DNA from: Gadus chalcogrammus
Taxonomy: Eukaryota > Chordata > Actinopteri > Gadiformes > Gadidae
Assembly: GCF_026213295.1 (NCBI RefSeq)
Contig: NC_079422.1
Span: 20,128,440-20,192,439, forward strand
Reading direction: 5' to 3'
Length of the DNA: 64,000 bases
Position 1 is the first letter of the stretch. Each line of letters opens with the position of its first letter. The position numbers were made by a program, and so were the translations under genes. Below are positions 1 to 64,000 of the stretch, piece after piece. The notes under the pieces were generated by a model. It did no database searches, was not told the DNA's origin, and worked only from the letters and a program-made list of their open reading frames with translations.

Positions 1-710
1 GCGCCGAAGACGTGGGGCGGCACAACATCGCTGAACGACAGCGAAATCACCCAACAGAAGCCCAGAATGAACCGGTACAAAGGCTCGCTGAGCTCATTCC
101 CCCGGTTTTTCTCTGCATGCTTGGGCCAGACTATGAACTTTTCTAAGCCTCGCTGCAAATGAGTCATTAGAAAACAGAGAGGCCTGGGCAGCAGCTCTTT
201 ACCTCTTCTGGGCCATTTCTGGATCTCTCTCTCCCCCAACCACCCCTGTGACACTGGTATGGAGTGACGCGTGCGTAGAGATGTTTATGATGAACAAGTT
301 TCCATTCGCCCGGCAAACGTGAGGTCATTAGAAGATTGCACCAGGCAGGCCGAGAGCCAGCAGCCGATAATAAAGGGCTTGTTCCCTCGCGTCTGGCTGT
401 GTTAACACCCTGCGTGTGTGCGGTAACACAAAAGGAGAGATCTGCCCGCCGCTGGAACAGGGAGATGCCCGAGGTGTGATGAGATGCGTGTGTGAGCGAG
501 CGCTGCTGCAATCGAGTGGTGCGCTGCGATCGATGTTAATGCCTCCGCCGGTGTAACTCCAACCAGGAGAGATCGGCTGCTGGTGGCGGCGGTCGCCGGG
601 CAGCAAGGTTACGGTATATTGTTGAAGGACCGCCCGCCTCTCGCTGATGAGTTGGTGCTCACAGGTGGGTGGGTGGATCTACTTTACCCCTCGTAGCCAG
701 CTCTCCTGGC

Positions 711-990
711 AGCTGTGGGGGTGTGTGTATTGGGGGCAGTGTGTGTGTGTTGGGGGCAGTGTGTGTGTGTTGGGGGCAGTGTGTGTGTGCGTAAGGGGGT
801 GAGTGTCTGTGTGTGTGTGTGCGTGTGTGTGTGTTGGGGCCTGTGTGTGTATGTGTGTTGGGGGCCCGTGTTTGTGTGTGTGGGGGGCCTGTTTGTTTGT
901 GCGCGTGTCTTTGTGCGTACGTACGTACGTGCGTGCGTGCGTGTGGGGTTGTGTGTGCGCATGCTGTGTTGTGTGTGTGTGTGTGTCATT
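711..990. repeat. GT-rich minisatellite and microsatellite block
   Basis: Three perfect 20-bp units (tgggggcag followed by a GT run) occupy 731-790. They grade into imperfect GT repeats with tgggg interruptions, then gtac and gtgc tetramers at 917-941. Open frames here, rich in Cys/Val or His/Thr, are products of the repeat. Confidence 0.9.
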
Positions 991-1404
991 ACAGGTGCTT
1001 GCATCGCCACAGGATAAACGACGCTCTGGCCCTCGAGCGGGGCGGACCGCACGACGCCAGCATAAGCAGAGCATAAGTAACACACCATACTGAAACACAA
1101 TGAGGCCCCACGGCGCGCACCACTCTCACTGCAGCAGATGGCTCTGGCACGGCGCAGCAACAGGCGAACCACTGCTCCAACAGTGACTCCGCCGTCCCAC
1201 TACCGCGCTGCTGCTTCTGCGTGGCGCTTAATAAATGACGGAATAAAACCCTTAAAAGAAAAACTAATTTTTCCACCACTATCGGGCCAAGACGACCGTT
1301 CTGTGGAGACCCCCACCACCACCGCTCAGTGAGGGATGAACGTCACAGATTGGACCTATATTAATCTTGCTATCGACGTGAGTGAGTGACCGACGATGCA
1401 TGAA

Positions 1405-1436
1405 GCCCTGGGGGGGCTTCTACCCCCCCCAGGGGG
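1405..1436. repeat. G/C-rich inverted repeat
   Basis: A G-rich arm (about 1405-1416) and a C-rich arm (about 1423-1436) pair as a hairpin around a six-base loop. No function is evident. Confidence 0.55.
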
Positions 1437-2411
1437 CCTGGCCTTGTTCTAGGACTGGGCCGGAGGCAGACACACTCAAGAGGTGGGAGAACTGGGCATC
1501 ACGTTATCATTTTACTTCAAACGTTTCAACCAATCACGTTGCTGGGGGCGGGGCTCTGCAGACGAGCGTCGCATGGCACGGATCTCTCCTCAAAACCACA
1601 TGACTGGCTGAGCTCCCACCTCGGATCAAGAGGTGGATTGGTGACTAAAACGGGCAGAGGGGCCGCTGTAGAATAATATCTGTCAAACTGGTCTTCTGAA
1701 ACTATTTTGCACTAACGAAATAAGTTTTTCCTTAGAAGAATATATCCATCGGAAAACAGGGTTCTTCTGCCTCTTGCACTCTCTCCCAACCCCCAGTGCA
1801 GGTTACCCCCAGTTCAGCGTAAGCAGAGTCAAACTCCTGGATTCGAGACCAGGACGGTGAAATCGGATTACATTAAGGGACAGTTCCTTCAACTGGCGGC
1901 TCTGCAGAGAGTGTCGCACGTCGTGCGGCTGCCATTGATGAATTTAGATTGTTCTGACCTTCGCTGACTTTATCAAACCAGAAGTCATCTTGTTTCTGGC
2001 AGCGTAAAGCCGGGAAAATTCAGGCTTAGTGGTCAGGCACTTACTGCCTAATTCTCTGACTATTTGACCAGGCAAATCAAGGGCAAACATAATGTAATGG
2101 CAGTGAAAGGGCATTAAGCATCATAAATCACAAAGTAGTGGAACCGTGTCAGGGAAGGGAGGTGGGAGGACCGCAGAGTCAGCAGAAGAGAAGCATGAAG
2201 GACCAACTAGGATCCACCAGCTTTAGGGCAAGAAACTCAAAACCTATTTATCAGCAGACTTGTCGATGTGCAGGACAATACGTGTCACAGTTTCAAGCAT
2301 CGATTTCTCATTATGATCAAGTTTTATACAAACCCTTGGTCGGTTCAATTGCTCTTCATGGCTAGAGCCGATCTGAACTGACAGCCTACAAATGTATTAT
2401 TATTTTTGGGG

Positions 2412-2592
2412 ATTTAAAAAAAAAAGTTGTTATCCTGTTTATTGTGAAGCGAGTAAGACAGGAAGTGATGGGAGATGGAGGGGAACACATGCAGCAAAGG
2501 ACCACGGCCAGGAATCGAACCCCGGTCGCTAAGGTCAGGAGTGGTGCGGGCCTTAATGGTACACGCTCTACCCGTCGAACCACCCGGGCCCC
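2412..2592 (-). mobile_element. tRNA-derived SINE
   Basis: On the minus strand there is a tRNA-like head with a recognisable A box near 2567-2583 and a perfect-looking B box GGTTCGATTCC at 2521-2511. A body containing tttgctgcatg and cttcctgtc follows, typical of a widespread teleost SINE, and then an AT-rich tail with a T run. The head does not fold as a functional tRNA gene. Class is by recognition, not by a database search. Confidence 0.8.
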
Positions 2593-2794
2593 TGACAACA
2601 TACGTTCTGCAATGGAAACAAACTGACTCACTAACCGTGTGTTCACTCCCATTCTCCCCACCCGTACGTTTGAAAACACTGGCTACAACAGTGTGAACAT
2701 GTGCATGCTTGAGTCACGCAAGACAGCGAGGACGCCGACTGCCAGGTGAATTGAGGGCGCTCATGGTGTATGCATGGCGTGCGTGTTTGTGTAC

Positions 2795-49601
<46,807 letters not shown>

Positions 49602-49700
49602 GATCGGGGAGCTGAACCACGAGAAAAGGCGGAGCTGTGTGAAGGACGGAAACTTCCGCTATCAGTCCGTTAGCTTGGTCGTCCGTGTAGGGATATTTGT
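49602..49700 (-). promoter_or_regulatory. eif3h 5' UTR and probable core promoter
   Basis: The segment just upstream of the eif3h ATG is GC-richer than its surroundings and carries an ETS-type word (acttccgct on the plus strand, GCGGAAGT on the minus) about 47 bp from the start codon. No TATA box is apparent, which fits a housekeeping promoter. The transcription start is not determinable. Confidence 0.45.
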
Positions 49701-51076
49701 TTTAATTTATTCGTTCCAGATTATACATTTAGTGAATGTTGGGAGATGGATATTTTTTATAAAAAAGTAAAAATAAAAGATAAACCTGAATAGTTAGTTC
49801 AATAAGATAACTCAAATTATTTACATGATTCGCCGTTACAGTTCCCACTTCTCAGATTCCTTATTCCAAAAGGATGTGATCCTTATAACTGGATCGGATG
49901 GGCCCTCATGTCCCTTCACACGGTAATACTGACGTATTTGAAATGGTGCTGCATTCATGTTATTAATGTGTATATTACTCCCTTTAAAATTTTGAGTGAG
50001 AAGCTTGCTGTTGGCTAGATCACCCCTATTCATTTTGGCAAGGTTACAAGGTTTCAATGACAGTGTGATGCCTTCATCAAAACTCAGAAATAGTATATCT
50101 CCATGGAAGACACTAGGGTTTCAAACGTACAAACTGCCAGCAATGAGTTTAAACACTCTGGTCTATTCAGATACATCCTGGCCCTCTTTATTAATCAAAT
50201 CTGGGAGACATTAAACCAGTCCTCTGTGGACTTACAGCCTAAACATAAATCTTTTCACACATCTTTTTCACCCCTGAAAACCAGGTTCATACTTAAGTAC
50301 AAGGCATTAAAAACAAATTATTTAAAACACGTTTATTTTAAATCTTTACAGATGTATCACAACTAGAAGTTACCCAGAGACTAAAAATGTGGGATACTGA
50401 ACTTAACAAGTACATAGCTAGTAACATAATGCAAAAGTTGAATAAGCATAAATGCAGAAGTACAAAAAGAAACATGAAAAACAAAAATCCTGCCAGAATT
50501 ATACAACTGAATTTCGATGCCCATTATAATTCGCCTACCCATATTTCAAGCTTATGATTATAATGAAGTTTTGAGGACAAGTGCAATGAGGGAGTTTAGA
50601 GTGATAGTCGATTTTATGAAAAAAGAGAAAACGACAGTACCTTTCCACCACATTTACAGTGTTCATTTAAATTCCTTTCAAACAAGGGGCACAGCCTCTA
50701 GGATCTGACACATTTCAGGAAGGCTTCATGTTTATGCACAAGTGGGACAAATTTGTGGAAACAGATTAGGTGGGAACTATGTTTCGATGCGAAAAGTACA
50801 CAGGGGTCGACTGAATGAAAAGGGGCATGTCATAAATATAGTGATAGACATTCTTACTCTCTTACACTCCCGTTTAAGAAACCAAACGAATACTGCATGA
50901 TTCATTTTGTAGTAGTACTGTTTAATCCTTTTTAAAACTGTCCCTGACCCTATCCCCTCCCTTTCCAAAAAAAAAAAGAACAAAATAAAAAATATAAGAC
51001 AACAGTTCAGTGATTTAAAAATATCAAAACATAATGTAATGTTGCAGGCAAAACGTCCATTCGGTTCTTTCAATGT
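49701..51076 (-). other. eif3h-rad21 gap; probable rad21 3' UTR
   Basis: AT-rich DNA between the rad21 stop and the eif3h promoter. Minus-strand AATAAA polyadenylation signals occur at 50337-50332 and 50192-50187, which would give a rad21 3' UTR of roughly 740-900 nt. Degenerate plus-strand frames at 50100-50750 might instead be an old mobile element. The UTP23 gene expected here from human gene order was looked for on both strands and not seen. Confidence 0.5.
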
Positions 51077-58640
<7,564 letters not shown>

Positions 58641-59968
58641 CTGTAAGGGGTGGAACAGTCGCAACAATGTGGAAATCAGTCTATGGTTGTGGAACTGGCA
58701 ATCATAACATCAACAAGTTCCATGATGTCTTCCTCCAAATTACTTTGAGCTACAATTTTGCAGAGGCTTTCCCTTTCGTTTGGTTTGGTGATTGATCATC
58801 ATAGCATTTAATGTGATAATACATTATTGAACTGTAAGTACTGTACTACTGATGTGGTAGTTGTAATGACCATGTGTGGGAGTAGTTTTTCAAACTCAAA
58901 AGCACTTTGTACAGACAAACAACTACATGTTTATAGGAAAATGAATTCAAATCCGATGATATGATGATTAAAGATGAAAGTAGATTCAAAGAGCGATGAA
59001 GACTAGTCAACAAGTTGGAGGGTGATGGTTTTGATCATAATAACTGATCGACTGTGGTCAGGGCCCCATGCACGTCATTCAATTTGATACCACATCAGCC
59101 GGCTACAGATAATAGTCAACAAACTAGTGTACAACTTGAAAAACACATGCAGGAAAACAAAAAGTGCTCTCCAAAAGATCATCTAAACACGGAAGGGGAT
59201 GAGATTGTACAAAGTCTGTATAACGTTACAGTAGTTTTCATTGGAAGCCTTGATGAGTTGATACGAGCAACACAGAGACTACACTCAGATGGTCTGCAAA
59301 CGTGGTCGCTGGGATTCAAACCGGCCATTAATATAGTTTCCCAGCACGTTCCAATAAGTAGTGAATCTACATGGTAACAAGTAACATTAGGGACACCCCG
59401 ATGCTAAAGAAAACACAACTGCAACACAAGAGTTCCGCCTTTTCTACGCCACGAACAATAATAGATCAATAACAAAAGTCTCCGACCCGCCGCACACATT
59501 ATTACATTATTATACGTTGGTAGTTTCGGTTGTTCGCGAGATCCTCACCGCCTCGGACGCGCGTGCTTATATTTAAGAGATACAAAAAAACGCGCCATTG
59601 ACTGAATCCCGACCCAGAAAATAGTCGGCGCCATGTACGACCGAAACGATGGCCACAAGTGATTCATTGCGTCGCAAAAAACTGAAGAGTTTAGCTAGTT
59701 ATTAACATCCCCGAGGTTTACCTGAGCGGGGGTAGTTTCTGAAATGCTAGAAAGGACGACCACGGTTAGTATAACGCAAAACGAGCCCACATGAGCGGGG
59801 AACAAGGCGCGCTTCTGACTACTTTTTCCTCTAGCTGCGTTAGCTGTTGGCTAACGGCTTCAAGTAGCTGAAAGGCCGCGATGGACAAACCGACAGTGTG
59901 CATGCTCGTTCGCCTGTTTTGCTACATCGCTTCTAATAAGTACGTGTTTCCACGGTGAAAATTCTTAC
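58641..59968 (-). other. rad21 5' UTR intron (inferred)
   Basis: Runs from the donor gtaaga at 59968 to the acceptor at 58641. Mostly AT-rich and unclassified; the 59400-59968 part is CpG-richer and contains other possible donors (59720 cag|gtaaac; about 59552 gcg|gtgagg), so the first exon may have alternative ends. Confidence 0.5.
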
Positions 59969-60070
59969 CTGTGCTACCCCCTTGACGGCGAAATAAAAAA
60001 TATATTATGTAATTTCTCCCAGCGAATTCTCCCCTGTTGTACTCATTAAAAGAGCCAAGATGGCGCCAGT
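59969..60070 (-). other. rad21 non-coding first exon (inferred)
   Basis: Ends in a consensus donor (gcacag|gtaaga). The upstream limit is unknown and set here at the YY1-like word. No protein reading. Confidence 0.5.
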
Positions 60071-60145
60071 TGCCTTCCTCCCGCTCAGTGGCGTCCTTTT
60101 AAATCAGCAGGATGTTTACACTCAAACATGGCGGAGGAGGAGTCC
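60050..60145 (-). promoter_or_regulatory. rad21 probable promoter, YY1-like motifs
   Basis: Two YY1-type words on the plus strand, ccaagatggcgcc (60055-60067) and aacatggcgg (60126-60135), sit about 100-170 bp upstream of the inferred first-exon donor. Such paired motifs are common at TATA-less housekeeping promoters; there is no TATA box in a suitable position. Confidence 0.5.
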
Positions 60146-61830
60146 CACATAAGCTCTACAACGCTGTGTAGTCTGCATAGGGGGCGATAGAGCACACTTT
60201 GGATGGTTAATAGGAACCACCAATTCGGGGGGGGGGGGGATTTTGGGGAACATTATGTACATGTGTTTTGATTTGATGAAGAATAAACGATTACACACTC
60301 GTTGCTTTTATGATTGACGTTACGGTGTTTGCAGACGCGTGGCCAACACCGATATGAAGAGTAAGAAAAATAGAAATATAGTATATGCGAGTTTTTATCA
60401 TAAAACTTACCAATGGAAATATGGGCTCCTTAATTAAAAGGCTTCCTGCATGTAAACCATCCTGCAGCAGTTATTTTAAAACGGAAATGGAGAAAGCATG
60501 CTGATTGAATGGTCTCGAAACTAATTTTGACTGAATTTGCCTCGCATGTATATAAGTACAAGACAAGTAGACGTATAAAAGTAAAAGTAGTGACGCTACT
60601 AATAACCATCCCAAAAAGACACTGAACATCTCAATGCATGCCTCTATCCAAGTTCACTGCACAGACAGGGGTCCCCCCCCCCGTAATGTCTGTTATATGT
60701 GATGATCCAGATTGCAGATCGCCGCATGATGCCATCATGGGTAGATATAGACAGCCGCAGAGTTTCCTCCCAAACTAATTCATAACTGAGTGCTAAGAGC
60801 GCCTGCCATGGTTTCGCATGGGATTGGATATCTTGCCTTTGCCCAGCATCATAAGTTACAAATAATAACCATCTGGTCATACGCTATCCAAGAGCAACAT
60901 TATATCCATATTTACAAACAGATGTGGAAAATGTAATTGCTGCACCATGCAGCAGCTGTAGGCACATCCAGGCCTACAGAATGACAATAAAGGTTTGTAG
61001 TGTCCGATTAATTGGATTCTTCTCATGCTACAAACATGTTTTTGGTTAAAAGTGCAATGAGTCAGGGAACTAAATGAGGTTTGGGAAAAACCCAGACCAA
61101 CCTCGCCCTGCTGTAAGCGATTACAATCATGTGAATTTACATATTCAGCCAACTTGTGATACTTTGTCTTAAAAATATGATTTATTTATAGACACCAAGT
61201 ACGCCTGATGCCTTTAGGACTACATCTATTCAGTGATTGATTCTTGATCTTCTTACCAGCGTTTCCTAGTCAGGGTCAGGGGTTTGGACATCAGTGTCGC
61301 TGCTGTAGGCGCGTAGACAGAGAGACGTCTAGAGATGCCATCGCCAGATAACCGACTCATTCCTTCAAGTTCACAGTGGTTGATCATTTAAGGGTCAATA
61401 ACAAGCCTTGCGTTTGGGAGGTGGGTGGAAACACGTGCAAAATAGAGACACGATTGCTGAATTAATTTCCATAATAAGAAGGTGGTTGAATATGTCAGTA
61501 TAAAAATGGCAAGCAGTTTAGAAGCAAAGGCTTCCTGCGAAAGGCATACAACACCGAAGAGATATAGTGTGAACAGGACGATCAAACAAGACTAATTTGA
61601 CTGAATTAAAATGTTCCCCTCTTGGCATTGTCATGTTGGCCATCCTAACCAAGGATGGATATTACGACTGAAGTCACTTTGTTGGTCTTAGTTTCTCTAA
61701 TAACGACTCCAACAGATTTATGAAAACAGTGATTAGTTGCTTATAAATGAATATCATTGAACATGTTAAAAATGTTGTTGGCTGACTATACGGTAAAAAC
61801 AGAAAAAACAAAGACAGGTGGATTATTTCA
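60146..61830. other. Intergenic region upstream of rad21
   Basis: Holds a G run (60228-60239) and a C run (60673-60682). No coding similarity, SINE or transposon ends recognised. Confidence 0.7.
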
Positions 61831-64000
61831 AATGTTTTATTTCATCTGGTTTTTATTTATCAAAACCGTTTAAAAAAGTGATTTTTCCTCTATCTTTCCA
61901 TCTATAAAATTAGGTCTGTAGTTAGAGTGAAGGAAGCAGGCAAAGTTAAAATCCCCATAAAATTATGTCTGATACAGCGTACAAGGGTGTAATGGTACCG
62001 TTCATATTACTATACTTGTGGAGACCAGAGGGGGCTTTTGAGCCTTACAATGCCTATAAAAGTTTCCTACAACAGAGAATGCAGGAATGTCAGTCCCATT
62101 TATGTGTGGTAAATGATAAAGCTTAATAGCATTCCAGTGTTACATGACTTCTAGGGGTGCAGTTATGTGTAACTGGACATCAACTCAAAGTGATACGAAA
62201 GAAAAAATAAAATGAAGAAAATAAAGAACAGACTTGTTCTTACACAAAGCCGAGAACTCAAAAGTGTCTTTCCTTTAAAGGCACATTGATAATACAAACC
62301 ACTATCCTAAATGAGATAGAAATGATAGATAGGGTGGAGATCAAATTAAATTTGTATCCTTCTCATATTGCACCAGGATAACTTCTACAGAACAATTTGG
62401 TTTCATGTGACCATGAAGTTTTCTGGAATTTCACACACATCCATACAAACTCTCAATACACTCTACACACTTTCTTTCAATCAATAATTTCCTGTTCACT
62501 CACACAATATTTTTCGATTTCATAAATAACTCCCTAGAAATGATCAATTGGCACAAGTTAAGGGGTGGATGGTAGGTTATGTGGCCAGAAGAATAAAGTA
62601 AAAGACAAATTAGACGAACTGTGGTGATGTTTGGCCACAAATTCATTGGAGGCTTCCTACGAAAATATCCATTGGCAGTTCATTGAACAACAACCCCTTC
62701 GATAAAGAATAAAAGTTGGAAAGAAATAGAAGCACATTCCAGTTAAGTCAAAATAAAATACAAAAATAAACAACTTGATATGACATGTCAAGACCACAGG
62801 AGGAATAGACTTGAGCTACGTTGACTACACAAACAAACGAAAAATCCTTTACTCTGAGCTCAATCTAAGATTCTGCGTAAAATAAATTACCAGGCATACA
62901 TTAATGATGCGATGCAGTCCATGATGATATTCAGATGTTATCAAGCCATTTGACATTCTTTGTGTCATATTAACAGTACCGGACATTATTGTACCCAAAT
63001 AATTTATAGAATTTGCAGGATATATGTTACTTTGGTGAAATTGTTTGAACCAAACTCTTTCTGAGAGCAACAGTTTAGTATGTTAAAAAAAAATCAATAG
63101 TGAGTAAATTAACAAAACATTAAAATCAAATAAAATTGTAATTTGAAAGATAATTTATGATCAGACTAGGCCTTTTTGCATAATTAGGAAAACCTTTAGC
63201 ATTGCATATTAACATTTCTGCTTGTTCAATCAGTTAGTTGAGAAGGTGTCACCGCTTGACTAACATCCATAAAGCCGGTGTGAGTCTTACCACTGTCTGA
63301 GAGTAGGAGAGTTTAGAAAACCGATTACTGGTTTGCTCCTCAACAACTCACGTTCACTCAACAAGGCATTTTAAGCAATCCTCCGTTTATCTTCAGGTTA
63401 AAAACACATTCAAGTAACACTTCAGGCTGTTCATGAAGCCGAATAACATTAAACCTCAAAACTGCCATTTCTTTAAAAAATAATGAAGAACTAAAACGAT
63501 GAAAGACATGATGCAGTTTGGTTAAATTATTAAACATGGGTCTGTGTGAGAAGTAGGGCAATAACTGGCATCGTTCACAGATTTTCCACCAAATTCATAG
63601 CATGTTTCTGTGGAAACTCTCAAACGTCTTAACATAATGAAGTACTTACTTTGAGCTAATCAAAGAGATTAATATGATTGCTGCTTATTATGTACTAATT
63701 TTGTGTTTGTTTAAAAAGAGAATTCTGTTGAGAATGAATGACATTTTGATTAGAAAGCAGAAAAGTTAGTGTTATTTTGAATACCTATATAGAGTTTGAA
63801 CAATTTCCTCTTAGGGAAAGAAAAGTGGGCAAAAAACAACAAACGGGACAAAAGCAAAAAACAAGAACAAAAAAAGCATTGAAAAGCAGCAAGATCAAGG
63901 TGCTAATTTACACAAGTCCACTATTCAGGACTCCCAAATCCCAATGAAATTCGATTTATATTGAGGCACTGTGAAAATTCTTTGTTAATCATGATTAATT
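61831..64000 (-). other. Possible 3' UTR of an unidentified upstream gene
   Basis: Two minus-strand AATAAA signals (61841-61836 and 61857-61852) are followed in gene sense by a T/GT-rich stretch (61825 down to 61790), as at a cleavage site. The 2.1 kb on the other side is uniformly AT-rich, free of recognisable repeats, and lacks long frames. This is what a long 3' UTR looks like, but no coding part is in the window to confirm it. Confidence 0.35.
61836..61857 (-). terminator. Candidate polyadenylation signals
   Basis: AATAAA twice on the minus strand, 16 bp apart, with a T-rich element just downstream. They would end a transcript coming from the right edge. Confidence 0.4.

Larger units (their letters stand above)
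1..2794 (-). other. eif3h intron 6, part
   Basis: No coding similarity was found on either strand. It holds a GT-rich minisatellite (711-990), a short G/C inverted repeat (1405-1436) and a tRNA-derived SINE (2412-2592). The rest is unique-looking intronic DNA. Confidence 0.8.

Noticed and set aside
684..1172. Minus-strand frames rich in His and Thr, and Cys/Val frames on the plus strand
   Set aside because: They are products of the GT/AC repeat block and have no domain or splice support.
2511..2592. Functional tRNA gene
   Set aside because: It has A- and B-box words, but the arms do not pair as a tRNA and the body continues as a SINE.
1..2794. Last coding exon(s) of eif3h
   Set aside because: No minus-strand peptide resembling the human C-terminus (YQQRR, LPEEDLSKLF, LQEYNN) was found, so they must lie left of the window.
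50103..50708. Plus-strand frames as a gene or UTP23 remnant
   Set aside because: No match to UTP23 motifs; sequence is AT-rich and fits 3' UTR or a decayed element better.
59881..59958. Plus-strand 25-codon frame starting MDKPTV, opposite the rad21 5' region
   Set aside because: Short, no family, no evidence of a bidirectional transcript beyond position.

Overview
This is a window of vertebrate nuclear DNA, almost certainly from a ray-finned (teleost) fish. It holds interrupted genes with canonical GT-AG introns, two proteins that align by eye to human eIF3h and RAD21, tRNA-derived SINEs and short-TIR DNA transposons of teleost type, and many AC/GT microsatellites and long poly-C/poly-G tracts. 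The species cannot be named from the sequence. The density of AC repeats and homopolymers recalls gadiform fishes, but that is only an impression. No bacterial, viral or CRISPR content was seen.

Both protein-coding genes lie on the minus strand. (1) eif3h, a subunit of translation initiation factor 3, occupies about 2795-49601. Six coding exons are present, giving the first 265 residues; the last part of the protein lies beyond the left edge. The introns are large, intron 2 being about 20 kb, and hold most of the repeats. (2) rad21, the cohesin kleisin, occupies 51077-58596 with 13 coding exons (648 residues, complete) and a probable non-coding 5' exon ending at 59969. The adjacency of eif3h and rad21 matches human 8q24, but UTP23, which lies between them in human, is not seen in the 1.5 kb gap.

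Layout: 1-2794, eif3h intron 6 (GT minisatellite, SINE). 2915-19627, exons 6 to 3 and introns with SINEs, minisatellites and a dispersed repeat. 19795-40147, intron 2 with a long-TIR element, two hAT elements with 8-bp target-site duplications, a Harbinger-like relic, a perfect hairpin and possible regulatory blocks. 40148-49601, exons 2 and 1 and intron 1 with a 124-bp AC tract and two long C tracts. 49602-51076, intergenic DNA, probably mostly rad21 3' UTR. 51077-60070, rad21, with a nested hAT pair filling intron 12 and an L2-like LINE fragment in intron 8. 60070-64000, intergenic, then a stretch that looks like the 3' UTR of an unidentified minus-strand gene.

The two genes act in separate processes (translation initiation and sister-chromatid cohesion); nothing suggests that they cooperate. 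I found no new multi-gene system. The most interesting points are: loss of the Arg at the second separase site of this Rad21, a 15-Ala tract in rad21 coded mainly by a GCA repeat, an in-frame 45-bp minisatellite just after the exon 3 splice donor of eif3h, nested hAT insertions, and a perfect 20-bp-stem hairpin in intron 2.
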